7,379 bases of DNA from Nevskiales bacterium (GCA_022616655.1 JAKEEJ010000051.1:1-7379); one strand, 5' to 3'. Positions 1 to 5,883 are shown, counted from the stretch's first letter. The notes: a model not told the origin generated them from the letters alone. Made by a program: numbers and translations.

Positions 1-97
1 GCTTAGACTCACTAAGCGGCGCACCTCGCGCCTAGTCTGGCGCGTTTCTGGGAAGCAACGCAGCGATCGGATAATTGTTAACAGGCCCTAACCATTA
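1..97. repeat. Non-coding, inverted-repeat-rich segment; possible end of a dispersed repeat or mobile-element remnant
   Basis: No credible gene is seen here. Three hairpin-forming inverted repeats follow one another. GCTTAG pairs with CTAAGC (1-6 and 12-17). GGCGC pairs with GCGCC around ACCTC (18-22 and 28-32). TAATTGTTA pairs with TAACCATTA across 8 bases with one mismatch (72-80 and 89-97). The last contains the palindrome TGTTAACA (76-83). AGACT (5-9) can also pair with AGTCT (34-38), enclosing the second hairpin. This density of symmetry in a gene-free stretch at the end of a conserved gene cluster looks like a dispersed palindromic repeat or the terminus of a small transposable element. 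Reading on the minus strand, the putative end would begin near TAGGGCCTGTTAACA. I cannot name a family, and the left part lies outside the window. Confidence 0.4.
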
Positions 98-117
98 CCG
101 TACGGCGGCGACCGCAG

Positions 118-147
118 GGTTGCGCTCCGGGCCACCGGACGCCAACC
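118..147 (-). terminator. Stem-loop just downstream of fis, possible transcript end
   Basis: Five bases after the fis stop codon (minus-strand direction) lies an interrupted inverted repeat. GGTTG (118-122) pairs with CAACC (143-147), and TCCGG (126-130) pairs with CCGGA (135-139). A 3x3 internal mismatch separates the two stems and the loop is GCCA. Its position suits the end of the fis transcript or 3'-end protection. It lacks the T-run of an intrinsic terminator on the minus strand, so it may only be a structured 3' end. Confidence 0.3.
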
Positions 148-151
148 GCTC

Positions 152-421
152 TCATCGGACGGCAGGCTGTTCTTTGATCTTGTACTGGCGGATCTTCTTG
201 CGCAGCGTGGCACGGTTGAGCCCCAGAATGGCCGCGGCCCGCGACTGGTTTCCGGCGCAGTACTGCAGCGTGGCCTTGAGCAGCGGCGGCTCAACCTGGT
301 CGAGAATCATCCCGTAAAGGTCTTTGGGGGCGTGCCCGTTCAAGGCTCGGAAATACTGTTCCAGACTGCTCGACACGTAGTGATTGAGGGGTTTTACCGG
401 GGGCGTTTTCTTCGCGGGCAT
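152..421 (-). CDS. fis: Fis family nucleoid-associated DNA-binding protein
   Basis: This 89-residue protein aligns by eye with E. coli Fis (98 residues) over almost its whole length. The N-terminal half (about 12-50) carries the dimerisation helices, with SLEQYFRALNG, then DLYGMILDQVEPPLL. The C-terminal helix-turn-helix (about 56-80) contains GNQSRAAAILGLNRATLRKK, matching the family signature GNQ(T/S)RAA..(M/L)G(I/L)NR.TLRKK. Fis homodimers bend DNA, organise the nucleoid and regulate rRNA and growth-phase genes. The ATG at 421 gives a typical family length, although no clear Shine-Dalgarno lies upstream. The N-terminus is shorter than in E. coli. It sits 124 bp downstream of prmA in the same direction. 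The dusB gene that commonly precedes fis in gammaproteobacteria is absent, and no purH follows within the window. Confidence 0.94.
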   Translation of the reverse strand: MPAKKTPPVKPLNHYVSSSLEQYFRALNGHAPKDLYGMILDQVEPPLLKATLQYCAGNQSRAAAILGLNRATLRKKIRQYKIKEQPAVR

Positions 422-452
422 TTGCGGGTTCTCGGGCGGTGGTGGCGCGCGT

Positions 453-486
453 CTCGTTGCGGAAATTAACGAGGGCGGAAATCATA
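453..486 (-). promoter_or_regulatory. Candidate fis promoter -10 element with a leader hairpin
   Basis: In the prmA-fis gap the minus strand reads TATGAT (486-481), five of six matches to the sigma-70 -10 consensus and 59 bp before the fis start codon. The hexamer 17 bp upstream (TTTTTC) is a poor -35. Just downstream of the -10 is an inverted repeat, CTCGTT/AACGAG with a 9-base loop (453-473), which would lie at or near the transcript start. This suggests that fis can be transcribed separately from prmA. It is a by-eye match and remains tentative. Confidence 0.3.
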
Positions 487-545
487 CTCCCATCCCCGCA
501 GTCGAAAAAGCACTGCCCGTCGCAATCGCAACTGCCGGGTCGCTG

Positions 546-1421
546 TCAAGACTTGCGCTGGCCATCGATTCGTATCCAGCCCTCCCGTTCCAGAGGTGGC
601 CCAAAGAGAATCCACGGGGCGTAGGCGTCCTGCACCTCGCCGGCCTGCGACGACAGCAGACCGGCCAGCACGAGCCGGCCACCGGGCGCAAGGCAGCCCG
701 ACAATCGGGGGGCCAACTCCACCAGCGGTCCCGCCAGAATGTTGGCCAGCACCACATCGTGTGCGCGCGGCGTGAAATCCGCCGTGCCCTGCACGCGCAG
801 CCGGTCGGCGACGCCGTTTTCCGCCGCGTTCTCGCGCGTGGCGATCAGGGCCTGCGGGTCCACGTCCACCGCGGTGGCCCACGCCGCGCCGAGTTTGAGC
901 GCGGCAATGGCCAGCAGACCGGAACCGCAACCGTAGTCCAGAACGGTTTTGTTCTGCAGCGTGCCGCGGGCCAGCCAGTCCAGACACAAGGCCGTGCTGG
1001 GATGGGTGCCGGTACCAAATGCCAGACCGGGATCCAGCCGCACGGTCACGGTGCCCGGCTCGTACACGGTCCTTTCGCGTGGACAGACCCACAGCCGTTC
1101 GCCAAATTTGAGGGGCGGACAGTCCCGGAGCCAGACCCGCACCCAGTCCTGATCCTCCAGGATCTCGGTCGTGAGGTGCAGCGCGGCACCGTCGGGCAGA
1201 TCGCGACGCAAGGCTTCCGCAACCGGCGTCAAGGAATGAGCGGCCGGAAACAGTCCCAGGGTTTCCGTTTCCGGCCACAGGGGCGTGGCGCCCGGCGGCG
1301 GCTCCAGTACCGGCGCATCGGCTGCGTCGCGCCAGATGACCGAAACCGCGCCGTGTGCAAACAGAACCTCCTCGGCGAATTCGGGATGTCGCGTCGGCAC
1401 CTTGAGTTGAATCCAGGGCAT
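546..1421 (-). CDS. prmA: Ribosomal protein L11 methyltransferase
   Basis: PrmA is a cytosolic enzyme that uses S-adenosylmethionine to trimethylate several amino groups of ribosomal protein L11. The 291-residue product matches the family length (E. coli 293). It starts with the typical MPWIQLK of the N-terminal L11-recognition domain. The linker motif LDPGLAFGTGTHPST is at 129-143. The SAM-binding motif VLDYGCGSGLLAIAALKLGA is at 160-179, with the acidic VDVDP at 185-189. The substrate-site motif ANILAGPL is at 226-233. The ATG at 1421 is therefore secure, although no Shine-Dalgarno is obvious. It lies 25 bp downstream of accC, the usual accBC-prmA order, so it is probably the last gene of the aroQ-accB-accC-prmA unit. 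Nothing in it looks abnormal. Confidence 0.98.
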   Translation of the reverse strand: MPWIQLKVPTRHPEFAEEVLFAHGAVSVIWRDAADAPVLEPPPGATPLWPETETLGLFPAAHSLTPVAEALRRDLPDGAALHLTTEILEDQDWVRVWLRDCPPLKFGERLWVCPRERTVYEPGTVTVRLDPGLAFGTGTHPSTALCLDWLARGTLQNKTVLDYGCGSGLLAIAALKLGAAWATAVDVDPQALIATRENAAENGVADRLRVQGTADFTPRAHDVVLANILAGPLVELAPRLSGCLAPGGRLVLAGLLSSQAGEVQDAYAPWILFGPPLEREGWIRIDGQRKS

Positions 1422-1446
1422 GCCGTGTCACACCGCTGCGGCGGCC

Positions 1447-2802
1447 CTACCCGTTCTCATTCCAGTTTTGCAGCAATTCGTCCAGGTAGTGGATGTGGTG
1501 CGCCCCGCGCCGGAAGACCTCGTCCTGCAAAATGCGCTGCTGCAACGGCAGGTTGGTCTGGATGCCTTCCACAATCATTTCGGACAGGGCGGTCTGCATG
1601 CGTGCGATGGCGGCGGCGCGGTCGCTGCCGTGCACGATCAGCTTTCCGATCATGGAATCGTAATTTGGCGGCACGTGGTACCCGGCATAGACGTGCGAAT
1701 CCACGCGCACGCCGGGGCCGCCCGCGGCGTGGTATTTCTTGATTTCTCCCGGCGAGGGGATGAACCGCCGCGGGTCTTCGGCGTTGATGCGGCACTCGAT
1801 GCTGTGCCCCTGCGGCTTCAGCTGCTCCTGCCTGAGCGTCAGCGGTTCTTCGGCCGCGATACGGATCTGCGCCTTGATCAGGTCCACGCCCGTGACCATC
1901 TCGGTGACCGGATGCTCAACCTGGATGCGGGTGTTCATTTCGATGAAGTAGAACTGCCCCTGCTCGTACAGGAATTCCATCGTGCCCGCGCTGCGGTAGC
2001 CGATGCGCCGGCACGCCTCCACGCAGAGGGCGCCGATGCGCTCCCGCTGAGCCGGCTCGATGCCCGAGGCGGGGGACTCTTCCAGTACTTTCTGGTTGCG
2101 GCGCTGCATGGAGCAGTCGCGCTCGCCAAGATGGACGACGTGGCCGCGCGCATCCGCGAGCACCTGGATTTCGATGTGGCGCGGCGTCTCCAGGTATTTT
2201 TCCAGGAACACGCTGCTGTCGCGGAACGCGGCCTGCGCTTCGGTGCGGGCCAGATGGATTTTCGGAATCAGTTCCTCCTCGTTGCGCACCACGTGCATGC
2301 CGCGCCCACCGCCGCCCGCCGCCGCCTTGATCAAAACCGGATAACCCGTGGCGCGGGCGGCGGTGCGACACGCGGCGTCATCGTCGGGCAGGACGCCTTC
2401 GGAGCCCGGCACGCAGGGCACTCCGGCGGCGATCATCTCGGCCTTGGCGCTGGTCTTGCCGCCCATCAGCCGGATCGTTTCCGAGCGGGGGCCGATGAAC
2501 ACAAAGCCGCTTTTTTCAACGCTCTCGGCGAAGTCGGCGTTTTCGGACAGGAACCCGTACCCCGGATGGATGGCGTCGGCCTGTGCGATCTCCGCCGCGC
2601 TGATGATGGCGGCCATGTTCAGATAACTCTTGGCCGCCGCCGGCGGCCCGATGCACACCGCCTCGTCGGCCAGCAGCACGTGCTTGAGGTCGCGGTCCGC
2701 CGTGGAGTGCACCGCCACGGTCTGGACGCCCAGCTCCCGGCAGGCGCGCAGGATACGCAGGGCAATCTCGCCGCGGTTGGCGATGAGGATCTTCTTAAAC
2801 AC
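1447..2802 (-). CDS. accC: Acetyl-CoA carboxylase, biotin carboxylase subunit
   Basis: AccC carboxylates biotin on AccB using ATP and bicarbonate, the first half-reaction of acetyl-CoA carboxylase in fatty acid synthesis. The 451-residue protein is nearly the same length as E. coli AccC (449), and its key residues fall at the same numbers. The glycine-rich ATP loop GGGGRGM is at 163-169. K238 lies in RRNQKVLEE, and E288 and R292 in FIEMNTR. E296 lies in QVEHPVTE, and R338 in ECRINAEDP. Domain order is the N-terminal Rossmann-like domain (1-114), ATP-grasp (about 115-317) and the C-terminal domain (about 336-443). The start codon is GTG (2802-2800), giving [14 protein letters not shown], the normal family N-terminus. 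The sequence just before it is a pyrimidine-rich heptamer array without a Shine-Dalgarno. It lies 97 bp downstream of accB, an unusually long gap for this pair. Confidence 0.99.
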   Translation of the reverse strand: MFKKILIANRGEIALRILRACRELGVQTVAVHSTADRDLKHVLLADEAVCIGPPAAAKSYLNMAAIISAAEIAQADAIHPGYGFLSENADFAESVEKSGFVFIGPRSETIRLMGGKTSAKAEMIAAGVPCVPGSEGVLPDDDAACRTAARATGYPVLIKAAAGGGGRGMHVVRNEEELIPKIHLARTEAQAAFRDSSVFLEKYLETPRHIEIQVLADARGHVVHLGERDCSMQRRNQKVLEESPASGIEPAQRERIGALCVEACRRIGYRSAGTMEFLYEQGQFYFIEMNTRIQVEHPVTEMVTGVDLIKAQIRIAAEEPLTLRQEQLKPQGHSIECRINAEDPRRFIPSPGEIKKYHAAGGPGVRVDSHVYAGYHVPPNYDSMIGKLIVHGSDRAAAIARMQTALSEMIVEGIQTNLPLQQRILQDEVFRRGAHHIHYLDELLQNWNENG

Positions 2803-2828
2803 GGGAGACGGGAGACGGGAGGAGGGAG
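2801..2828 (+). repeat. Heptamer tandem array A (ACGGGAG x3 plus a degenerate fourth)
   Basis: Three perfect copies of ACGGGAG occupy 2801-2821, followed by a degenerate copy, GAGGGAG (2822-2828). The first copy overlaps the accC start codon by two bases. In the accC mRNA this array is a pyrimidine-rich run immediately before the GTG start, where a ribosome-binding site would be expected. In another register the unit is GAGACGG, which matches the unit of array B on the opposite strand at five of seven positions. Confidence 0.9.
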
Positions 2829-2899
2829 GCGTAAAAAATCGGCAACGCCACAGGATTATTTCTGTTGCGCCTCTCGCCTCTCGCCTCTCGCCTCACGTG
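2803..2899 (-). promoter_or_regulatory. accB-accC intergenic region with potential long stem-loop
   Basis: This gap holds two heptamer arrays in opposite orientation: GAGGCGA x3 on the minus strand near accB, and GAGACGG x3 on the plus strand near accC. In the accB-accC transcript the two arms could pair over about three repeat units. Each unit would give six pairs (one of them G-U) and one A-C mismatch, with a loop of about 40 bases. The loop contains GCAAC/GTTGC (2842-2846 and 2864-2868) and, after it in the transcription direction, a T6 run (2838-2833), a weak resemblance to an intrinsic terminator. The structure could act on accC translation or on transcript processing or attenuation. This is inference from base pairing only. 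Confidence 0.4.
2869..2896 (+). repeat. Heptamer tandem array B (GCCTCTC x3 plus a partial fourth)
   Basis: Three perfect copies of GCCTCTC occupy 2869-2889, followed by a partial copy, GCCTCAC (2890-2896). The array ends three bases before the accB stop codon (2902-2900). On the transcribed minus strand the unit is GAGAGGC (equivalently GAGGCGA), which is purine-rich and related to the unit of array A in inverted orientation. It lies entirely outside both coding sequences. Confidence 0.9.
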
Positions 2900-3379
2900 T
2901 TATGTCGGTTCAATCACAAACAGCGGCTGATCGAACTGTACCGCCTGTTCGTTCTCCGCCAGGATCTCGATGACCACGCCGGAGACGTCGGCTTCAATCT
3001 GATTGAGCATCTTCATCGCCTCGATGATGCACAGCGTCTGTCCCTGCTTGACGGTCTGTCCCACGTCCACAAACGCTTTTGCGCCCGGCGAGGGCGAGCG
3101 GAAAAACGTGCCGACCATGGGGGATTTCACGACGTGGCCCCGGGTGAGCGCGATGATCTTGTCGGCCGCGCCGGGCGGCGCCGCCGTGGGAACGGCCGCG
3201 GCCGGCACAGGCGGCGGCGGGACCGCCATGGCCGGTGGCGCGTACTGCAGGACGGGGGCCGCCGCGCTCGCCGCGGTGCGGCAGATCCGTACAGACTCTT
3301 CGCCTTCCTTGACCTCGATTTCGGCAATGCCGGACTGCTCCAGCAAATCAATCAGGGTTTTGATCTTGCGTAGATCCAT
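2900..3379 (-). CDS. accB: Acetyl-CoA carboxylase, biotin carboxyl carrier protein
   Basis: BCCP carries biotin between the carboxylase and carboxyltransferase sites of acetyl-CoA carboxylase. The protein has 159 residues (E. coli 156). The N-terminal region [17 protein letters not shown] matches the family. A flexible Ala/Pro-rich linker spans about 36-72. The biotinyl domain (about 80-158) contains [18 protein letters not shown] and the biotinylation motif EAMKM at 120-124, so K123 is the predicted biotinylated lysine. The 'thumb' segment typical of bacterial BCCP is present (about 91-100). The ATG at 3379 is the family start. It lies 16 bp downstream of aroQ, consistent with co-transcription, and is separated from accC by the heptamer-array spacer. 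Confidence 0.99.
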   Translation of the reverse strand: MDLRKIKTLIDLLEQSGIAEIEVKEGEESVRICRTAASAAAPVLQYAPPAMAVPPPPVPAAAVPTAAPPGAADKIIALTRGHVVKSPMVGTFFRSPSPGAKAFVDVGQTVKQGQTLCIIEAMKMLNQIEADVSGVVIEILAENEQAVQFDQPLFVIEPT

Positions 3380-3395
3380 GCCCGTGGCTCAGTGA

Positions 3396-3842
3396 TTAAT
3401 GGGTGGACGAAATCTGGGCGTGCGCGGCCAGCAAGGCCAGGCGGTAACCCTGTGCGCCCAGGCCGACAATCACGCCGCGCGCAATGTCGGACAGATACGA
3501 GTGCCGCCGGAACGGTTCGCGCGCGTAGGTGTTGGACAGGTGAATCTCAATGAACGGAATGCTGACGGCCAGCAGTGCGTCGCGCAGGGCCACACTGCTG
3601 TGGGTATAACCGGCCGGATTGATGAGAATAAAACTCACGCCCTCGCTCTTGGCTTTGTGAATGCGGTTGACCAGCTCCCCTTCGTGGTTGCTCTGGTAAG
3701 TCTGCAGGCGGTGTCCCAGGCGCTGCGCTTCCGTGCCCAGGTCGGCTTCAATCTGAACGAGGGTTTTTGCACCGTAGTGCTTGGGTTCGCGGCTCCCCAG
3801 GAGGTTAAGGTTGGGGCCGTTTATAAGGAGGAGTTCGCTCAC
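3396..3842 (-). CDS. aroQ: Type II 3-dehydroquinate dehydratase
   Basis: AroQ converts 3-dehydroquinate to 3-dehydroshikimate in the shikimate pathway to aromatic amino acids. The 148-residue length is typical of the dodecameric type II enzyme. The N-terminal signature [10 protein letters not shown] (7-16) is followed by the lid-loop arginine R18 and catalytic tyrosine Y23 in SREPKHYG. N75 and H81 lie in [12 protein letters not shown]. The catalytic histidine H101 lies in IEIHLSN, and R112 lies beyond it. The start codon is GTG (3842-3840). It gives the normal family N-terminus, but no Shine-Dalgarno is evident. It is the first gene of the aroQ-accB-accC-prmA unit; the adjacency of aroQ to accBC is widespread in proteobacteria. 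Confidence 0.98.
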   Translation of the reverse strand: MSELLLINGPNLNLLGSREPKHYGAKTLVQIEADLGTEAQRLGHRLQTYQSNHEGELVNRIHKAKSEGVSFILINPAGYTHSSVALRDALLAVSIPFIEIHLSNTYAREPFRRHSYLSDIARGVIVGLGAQGYRLALLAAHAQISSTH

Positions 3843-3947
3843 GAGAACCGACAGTTTGATCTGGAACGTGAGTGTGCCAGACCCGGGTTTTTCTGTATAG
3901 ATGACAACCGTTAAGCGCGAGTTGCGCGAGGATAATGGCTGGGGCTA
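3843..3947 (-). promoter_or_regulatory. Gap between the TlpA-like gene and aroQ; weak promoter candidate
   Basis: This 105-bp gap is the longest within the minus-strand block apart from prmA-fis, and the likely place for a promoter of the aroQ-accBC-prmA unit. The minus strand carries TATACA (3899-3894), four of six matches to a -10, without a convincing -35 at normal spacing. An 8-bp palindrome ACCCGGGT (3881-3888) lies downstream of it. A direct repeat, CTCGCGC twice, lies just after the TlpA-like stop codon. I see no clear intrinsic terminator, so read-through from the upstream genes is possible. Confidence 0.2.
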
Positions 3948-4478
3948 TCAGGTGGAGAGGTATTTGCTCAGCCAGTCTTGCAGTCTGGCGGGCGACAGTT
4001 CGCCGGAGATACGTTCCAGAATTTTCCCGTCGGGTGCAATCAGAACCGAGAATGGAAGTGCGCCGACGGTATCCCCCAGGGCCTCCATGGCGGACACCAC
4101 ATCCGCATCACCCACCAATAGCGGGTAATTGATGGCGTAGCGCTGCTGGAACCGTTGCACCGACTCCGGTTGATCCAGCGCGGCGCCCACAATCTGAAAG
4201 CCGCGGGCGCCATATTCGCTCTGAGTTGTCACCAGCAGCGGGATTTCTTTGAGGCAGGGCGTGCACCAGGTGGCCCAGAAATTGAGCAACAGCAGCTTGC
4301 CTTCCCATTCCGAGAGCCGGTATTGCCGGCCGTTCAAACCCCGGAACTGCAGATCGGGCCGGACGGCGGCGACGGTCGCGCCGGCGGGTTCGGCCGGCCA
4401 GAAGCGATACGTGAGAAAGCCGCCCACCGCGCTGACCAGACACAGCACGAGCAGAATCCCTGCGCGGCGCCATTTCAA
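3948..4478 (-). CDS. Membrane-anchored TlpA/ResA-family thioredoxin-like protein
   Basis: This 176-residue protein has a basic N-terminus (KWRR) and one hydrophobic segment (about 7-24) that should anchor it in the inner membrane, with the rest in the periplasm. The thioredoxin-like domain (about 40-176) has the active-site motif NFWATWCTPC with C72 and C75. The usual cis-proline is P142 in GALPFSVLIAPDG. TlpA/ResA proteins reduce disulfides in periplasmic or cytochrome-maturation clients; the client here is unknown. The start is TTG (4478-4476), supported by GGAGG seven bases upstream and by retention of the membrane anchor. A nearby ATG at 4473 is in the wrong frame. The TTG overlaps the TGA of the preceding DsbD alpha-like gene by four bases, so the two are probably translationally coupled. 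Unlike DsbD gamma, the motif is WCTPC, of ResA/TlpA type. Confidence 0.9.
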   Translation of the reverse strand: MKWRRAGILLVLCLVSAVGGFLTYRFWPAEPAGATVAAVRPDLQFRGLNGRQYRLSEWEGKLLLLNFWATWCTPCLKEIPLLVTTQSEYGARGFQIVGAALDQPESVQRFQQRYAINYPLLVGDADVVSAMEALGDTVGALPFSVLIAPDGKILERISGELSPARLQDWLSKYLST

Positions 4479-4921
4479 CGCCGGGCCTCCAGCGTCCGGG
4501 TCTGGATCGGATAGCACAGGCCGGCGTCGGCGCAGCCCTGGTAGGACACGGTCAGTTTTACCGTGCGCGCACGAGAAGTCAGCGGCAACTCGGTCCGCAG
4601 CGCGCCGCGGTAAATTTCGGTCACTCCAAAATGCTCGTCCTGATGTTTTTCCGCCGCCGGTAACACGGCACTGCCGAGCGGGACGCCGGCAGGCTCGGTG
4701 AGCGTAAATTGCAGGCGGTCCCGGTACAGGTAATAGCCTTTGGCGATGCGCCAGGATATTTCCAACCGGCCCTCGCGCCATTCCAGAGGTTGCAATTCAA
4801 AGGCCCGATCCACCGGAAGAAAATCCGGCGGCTGGTTTTTTTGTGGCAGCAGCCCGTCGGCGGCCGACACCGATCCGGTGCACAACAGCGCGGTCAGGAC
4901 CCACAAAACGAGACTTCGCAC
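4475..4921 (-). CDS. Stand-alone DsbD N-terminal (alpha) domain protein, secreted
   Basis: The 148-residue product has a signal peptide (about 1-20, ending SVSA) followed by one domain like the periplasmic alpha domain of DsbD. The hallmark [12 protein letters not shown] (128-138, cysteines C130 and C136) is almost identical to the E. coli DsbD active-site stretch. Full DsbD is about 565 residues, with eight membrane helices (beta) and a thioredoxin-like gamma domain after this point. Here the protein stops ten residues after CYP, at the domain boundary, and the next gene begins at once. In DsbD the alpha domain hands electrons to DsbC and cytochrome-maturation thioredoxins, and must itself be re-reduced. 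The GTG start at 4921 lies five bases after cutA; a CTG at 4930 is an alternative that overlaps the cutA stop. No Shine-Dalgarno is clear. The cutA-dsbD neighbourhood supports a DsbD origin. Confidence 0.88.
   Translation of the reverse strand: MRSLVLWVLTALLCTGSVSAADGLLPQKNQPPDFLPVDRAFELQPLEWREGRLEISWRIAKGYYLYRDRLQFTLTEPAGVPLGSAVLPAAEKHQDEHFGVTEIYRGALRTELPLTSRARTVKLTVSYQGCADAGLCYPIQTRTLEARR
4486..4490 (-). promoter_or_regulatory. Shine-Dalgarno that fixes the TTG start of the TlpA-like gene
   Basis: The minus strand reads GGAGG (4490-4486), seven bases before TTG (4478-4476). The spacing is ideal for the TTG and too long (12 bases) for the out-of-frame ATG at 4473. It lies inside the last codons of the DsbD alpha-like gene, consistent with coupled translation. 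Confidence 0.75.
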
Positions 4922-4926
4922 GGATT

Positions 4927-5250
4927 TCAGCGGGTGGATTCGGCGATCCAGTCGAGATAGGGCGTGTGCCCCTGGTCCACGGAGACCGCAATCACTTCCG
5001 GAAGTTCGTACGGATGGCGTTTGAGCACGGCCTGCTTGAGTGCCACAAAACGGCTGCGGGTCGTCTTGACCACCAGCAGGGTTTCCGCGTCCTGCTGCAC
5101 GGCGCCCTTCCAGCGATACACCGAGTGCACATTGGGGACCCGGTTCACACACGCGGCCAGCCGCTCCTCCACCAGTGCCTGCGCCAGTGCTTCCGCCTTG
5201 TCGGGCGGGCAGGTGATCAGCACCACCAGCGCGTCGTGAGTTGCGTTCAC
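4927..5250 (-). CDS. cutA: Divalent-cation tolerance protein CutA
   Basis: CutA is a small, very stable trimeric protein linked in E. coli to copper tolerance; its biochemical role is not settled. The 107 residues match the family (E. coli CutA1 is 112) throughout. [18 protein letters not shown] is near the N-terminus, then [11 protein letters not shown] (26-36), [21 protein letters not shown] (44-64), [11 protein letters not shown] (79-89) and the C-terminal YLDWIAEST. The start is GTG (5250-5248), six bases after the slyD stop, with only a weak AAAGG close by. In E. coli cutA directly precedes dsbD, and here it directly precedes the DsbD alpha-like gene, so the order is conserved although the downstream gene is reduced. 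Confidence 0.96.
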   Translation of the reverse strand: MNATHDALVVLITCPPDKAEALAQALVEERLAACVNRVPNVHSVYRWKGAVQQDAETLLVVKTTRSRFVALKQAVLKRHPYELPEVIAVSVDQGHTPYLDWIAESTR

Positions 5251-5256
5251 AGGCCT

Positions 5257-5739
5257 TTAATGAGAATGTCCACCGGCGCCGTGCACGTGGCCGTGGAGCA
5301 CCTCTTCGGCCGTGGCCTCGCGGACCTGCGCTATTTCCACCTGGAAATTGAGCCGCTGGCCGGCCAGTGCGTGATTGCCGTCCACGGTCACCAGGTCACC
5401 GGTGACGGCGACAACGGACACCAGCCCTGGACCGTGCGCACTTTCGGCGTGCAGGCGCATGCCCGGTTTGAGTTCGCGCAGGCCCTTGAAAGCACGCCGC
5501 GGGACCTGCTGGACCAGCGATTCGTCACGCGGGCCGTAGCCTTCCTCGGGCGGCACGGTCACGGAAACCTTGTCGCCCCGCTGCTTTCCTTCCAGAGCCT
5601 TCTCCAGTCCGGGCACGAGGTTGCCCACACCATGCAGATAGACCAGCGGGTCGCCGCCCGCCGAAGAATCCAGCACCATGCCGCCGTCGTCGGTCAGGGT
5701 GTAATGAATGTGTACCACACGGTGGGCAGCGATGTGCAT
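5257..5739 (-). CDS. slyD: SlyD-type FKBP peptidyl-prolyl isomerase with His-rich tail
   Basis: SlyD is a cytosolic peptidyl-prolyl cis-trans isomerase and chaperone that also binds nickel and other metals. The 160-residue protein has the split FKBP domain: [18 protein letters not shown], then [21 protein letters not shown] (31-51), and [24 protein letters not shown] (58-81). The inserted chaperone (IF) domain lies at about 70-120, followed by [17 protein letters not shown] (120-136). The C-terminal tail [12 protein letters not shown] (149-160) is histidine-rich like the metal-binding tails of SlyD, but much shorter than the E. coli tail and without cysteines. The ATG at 5739 is chosen because AGGAAA lies seven bases upstream and the family starts here; an in-frame upstream ATG (5778) adds 13 unrelated residues. 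It is the first gene of the slyD-cutA-DsbD alpha-TlpA unit and diverges from ttcA. Confidence 0.95.
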   Translation of the reverse strand: MHIAAHRVVHIHYTLTDDGGMVLDSSAGGDPLVYLHGVGNLVPGLEKALEGKQRGDKVSVTVPPEEGYGPRDESLVQQVPRRAFKGLRELKPGMRLHAESAHGPGLVSVVAVTGDLVTVDGNHALAGQRLNFQVEIAQVREATAEEVLHGHVHGAGGHSH

Positions 5740-5821
5740 GATGGATTTCCTGCGATGACCGGTCCGGGCGGCGGCCATCCTAATCGAATCATCGGTACAA
5801 CGCGAAGGGCCATTTTGATCT

Positions 5822-5840
5822 ACCGGGAACCGGTTAAAAT
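5822..5840 (+). promoter_or_regulatory. Candidate ttcA promoter -10 with overlapping palindrome
   Basis: TAAAAT (5835-5840) matches five of six bases of the sigma-70 -10 and lies 43 bp before the ttcA ATG at 5884. No good -35 is found at 17 bp; TTGATC (5815-5820) is a partial match at a short 14-bp spacing. Directly before the -10 is a perfect inverted repeat, ACCGG-GAA-CCGGT (5822-5834), in the spacer where a repressor or activator could bind. I found no convincing promoter for the divergent slyD in the rest of the 144-bp gap (5740-5883). Confidence 0.3.
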
Positions 5841-5883
5841 CCGGGCGCGTATCCGGAGATCACCGTACCGAGTGTCCGCTCAC

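Noticed and set aside
2801..2896. Heptamer arrays as a CRISPR array
   Set aside because: Units are 7 bp and directly tandem with no spacers, and no cas genes are present.
384..3373. Long open plus-strand frames (384-1742, 1420-2973, 2630-3373) opposite prmA, accC and accB
   Set aside because: They are antisense shadows in GC-rich DNA. The minus-strand frames encode complete, motif-bearing PrmA, AccC and AccB, while the plus-strand translations are low-complexity, Arg/Gly/Ala-rich and resemble no family.
3881..3892. ACCCGGGT followed by T5 on the plus strand as an intrinsic terminator
   Set aside because: The palindrome has no loop, and the T-run is on the plus strand, while all flanking genes are transcribed on the minus strand.
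4475..4500. Frameshift joining the DsbD alpha-like and TlpA-like genes into one damaged dsbD
   Set aside because: The second gene starts with its own basic N-terminus and membrane anchor, has its own GGAGG, and carries a TlpA/ResA-type active site rather than a DsbD gamma one. No trace of the eight-helix beta domain lies between.
4479..5152. N-terminal extensions of the DsbD alpha-like frame (to 5152) and of the TlpA-like frame (to 4781)
   Set aside because: The added parts overlap cutA and the DsbD alpha gene respectively in other frames and lack homology. The shorter starts restore a signal peptide or anchor, and for the TlpA-like gene a Shine-Dalgarno.
4843..5883. Upstream extension of the ttcA frame, which would give a 656-residue fusion
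   Set aside because: The added 347 residues lie antisense to the well-supported slyD, cutA and DsbD alpha genes and have no recognisable domain. TtcA has its normal length from 5884.
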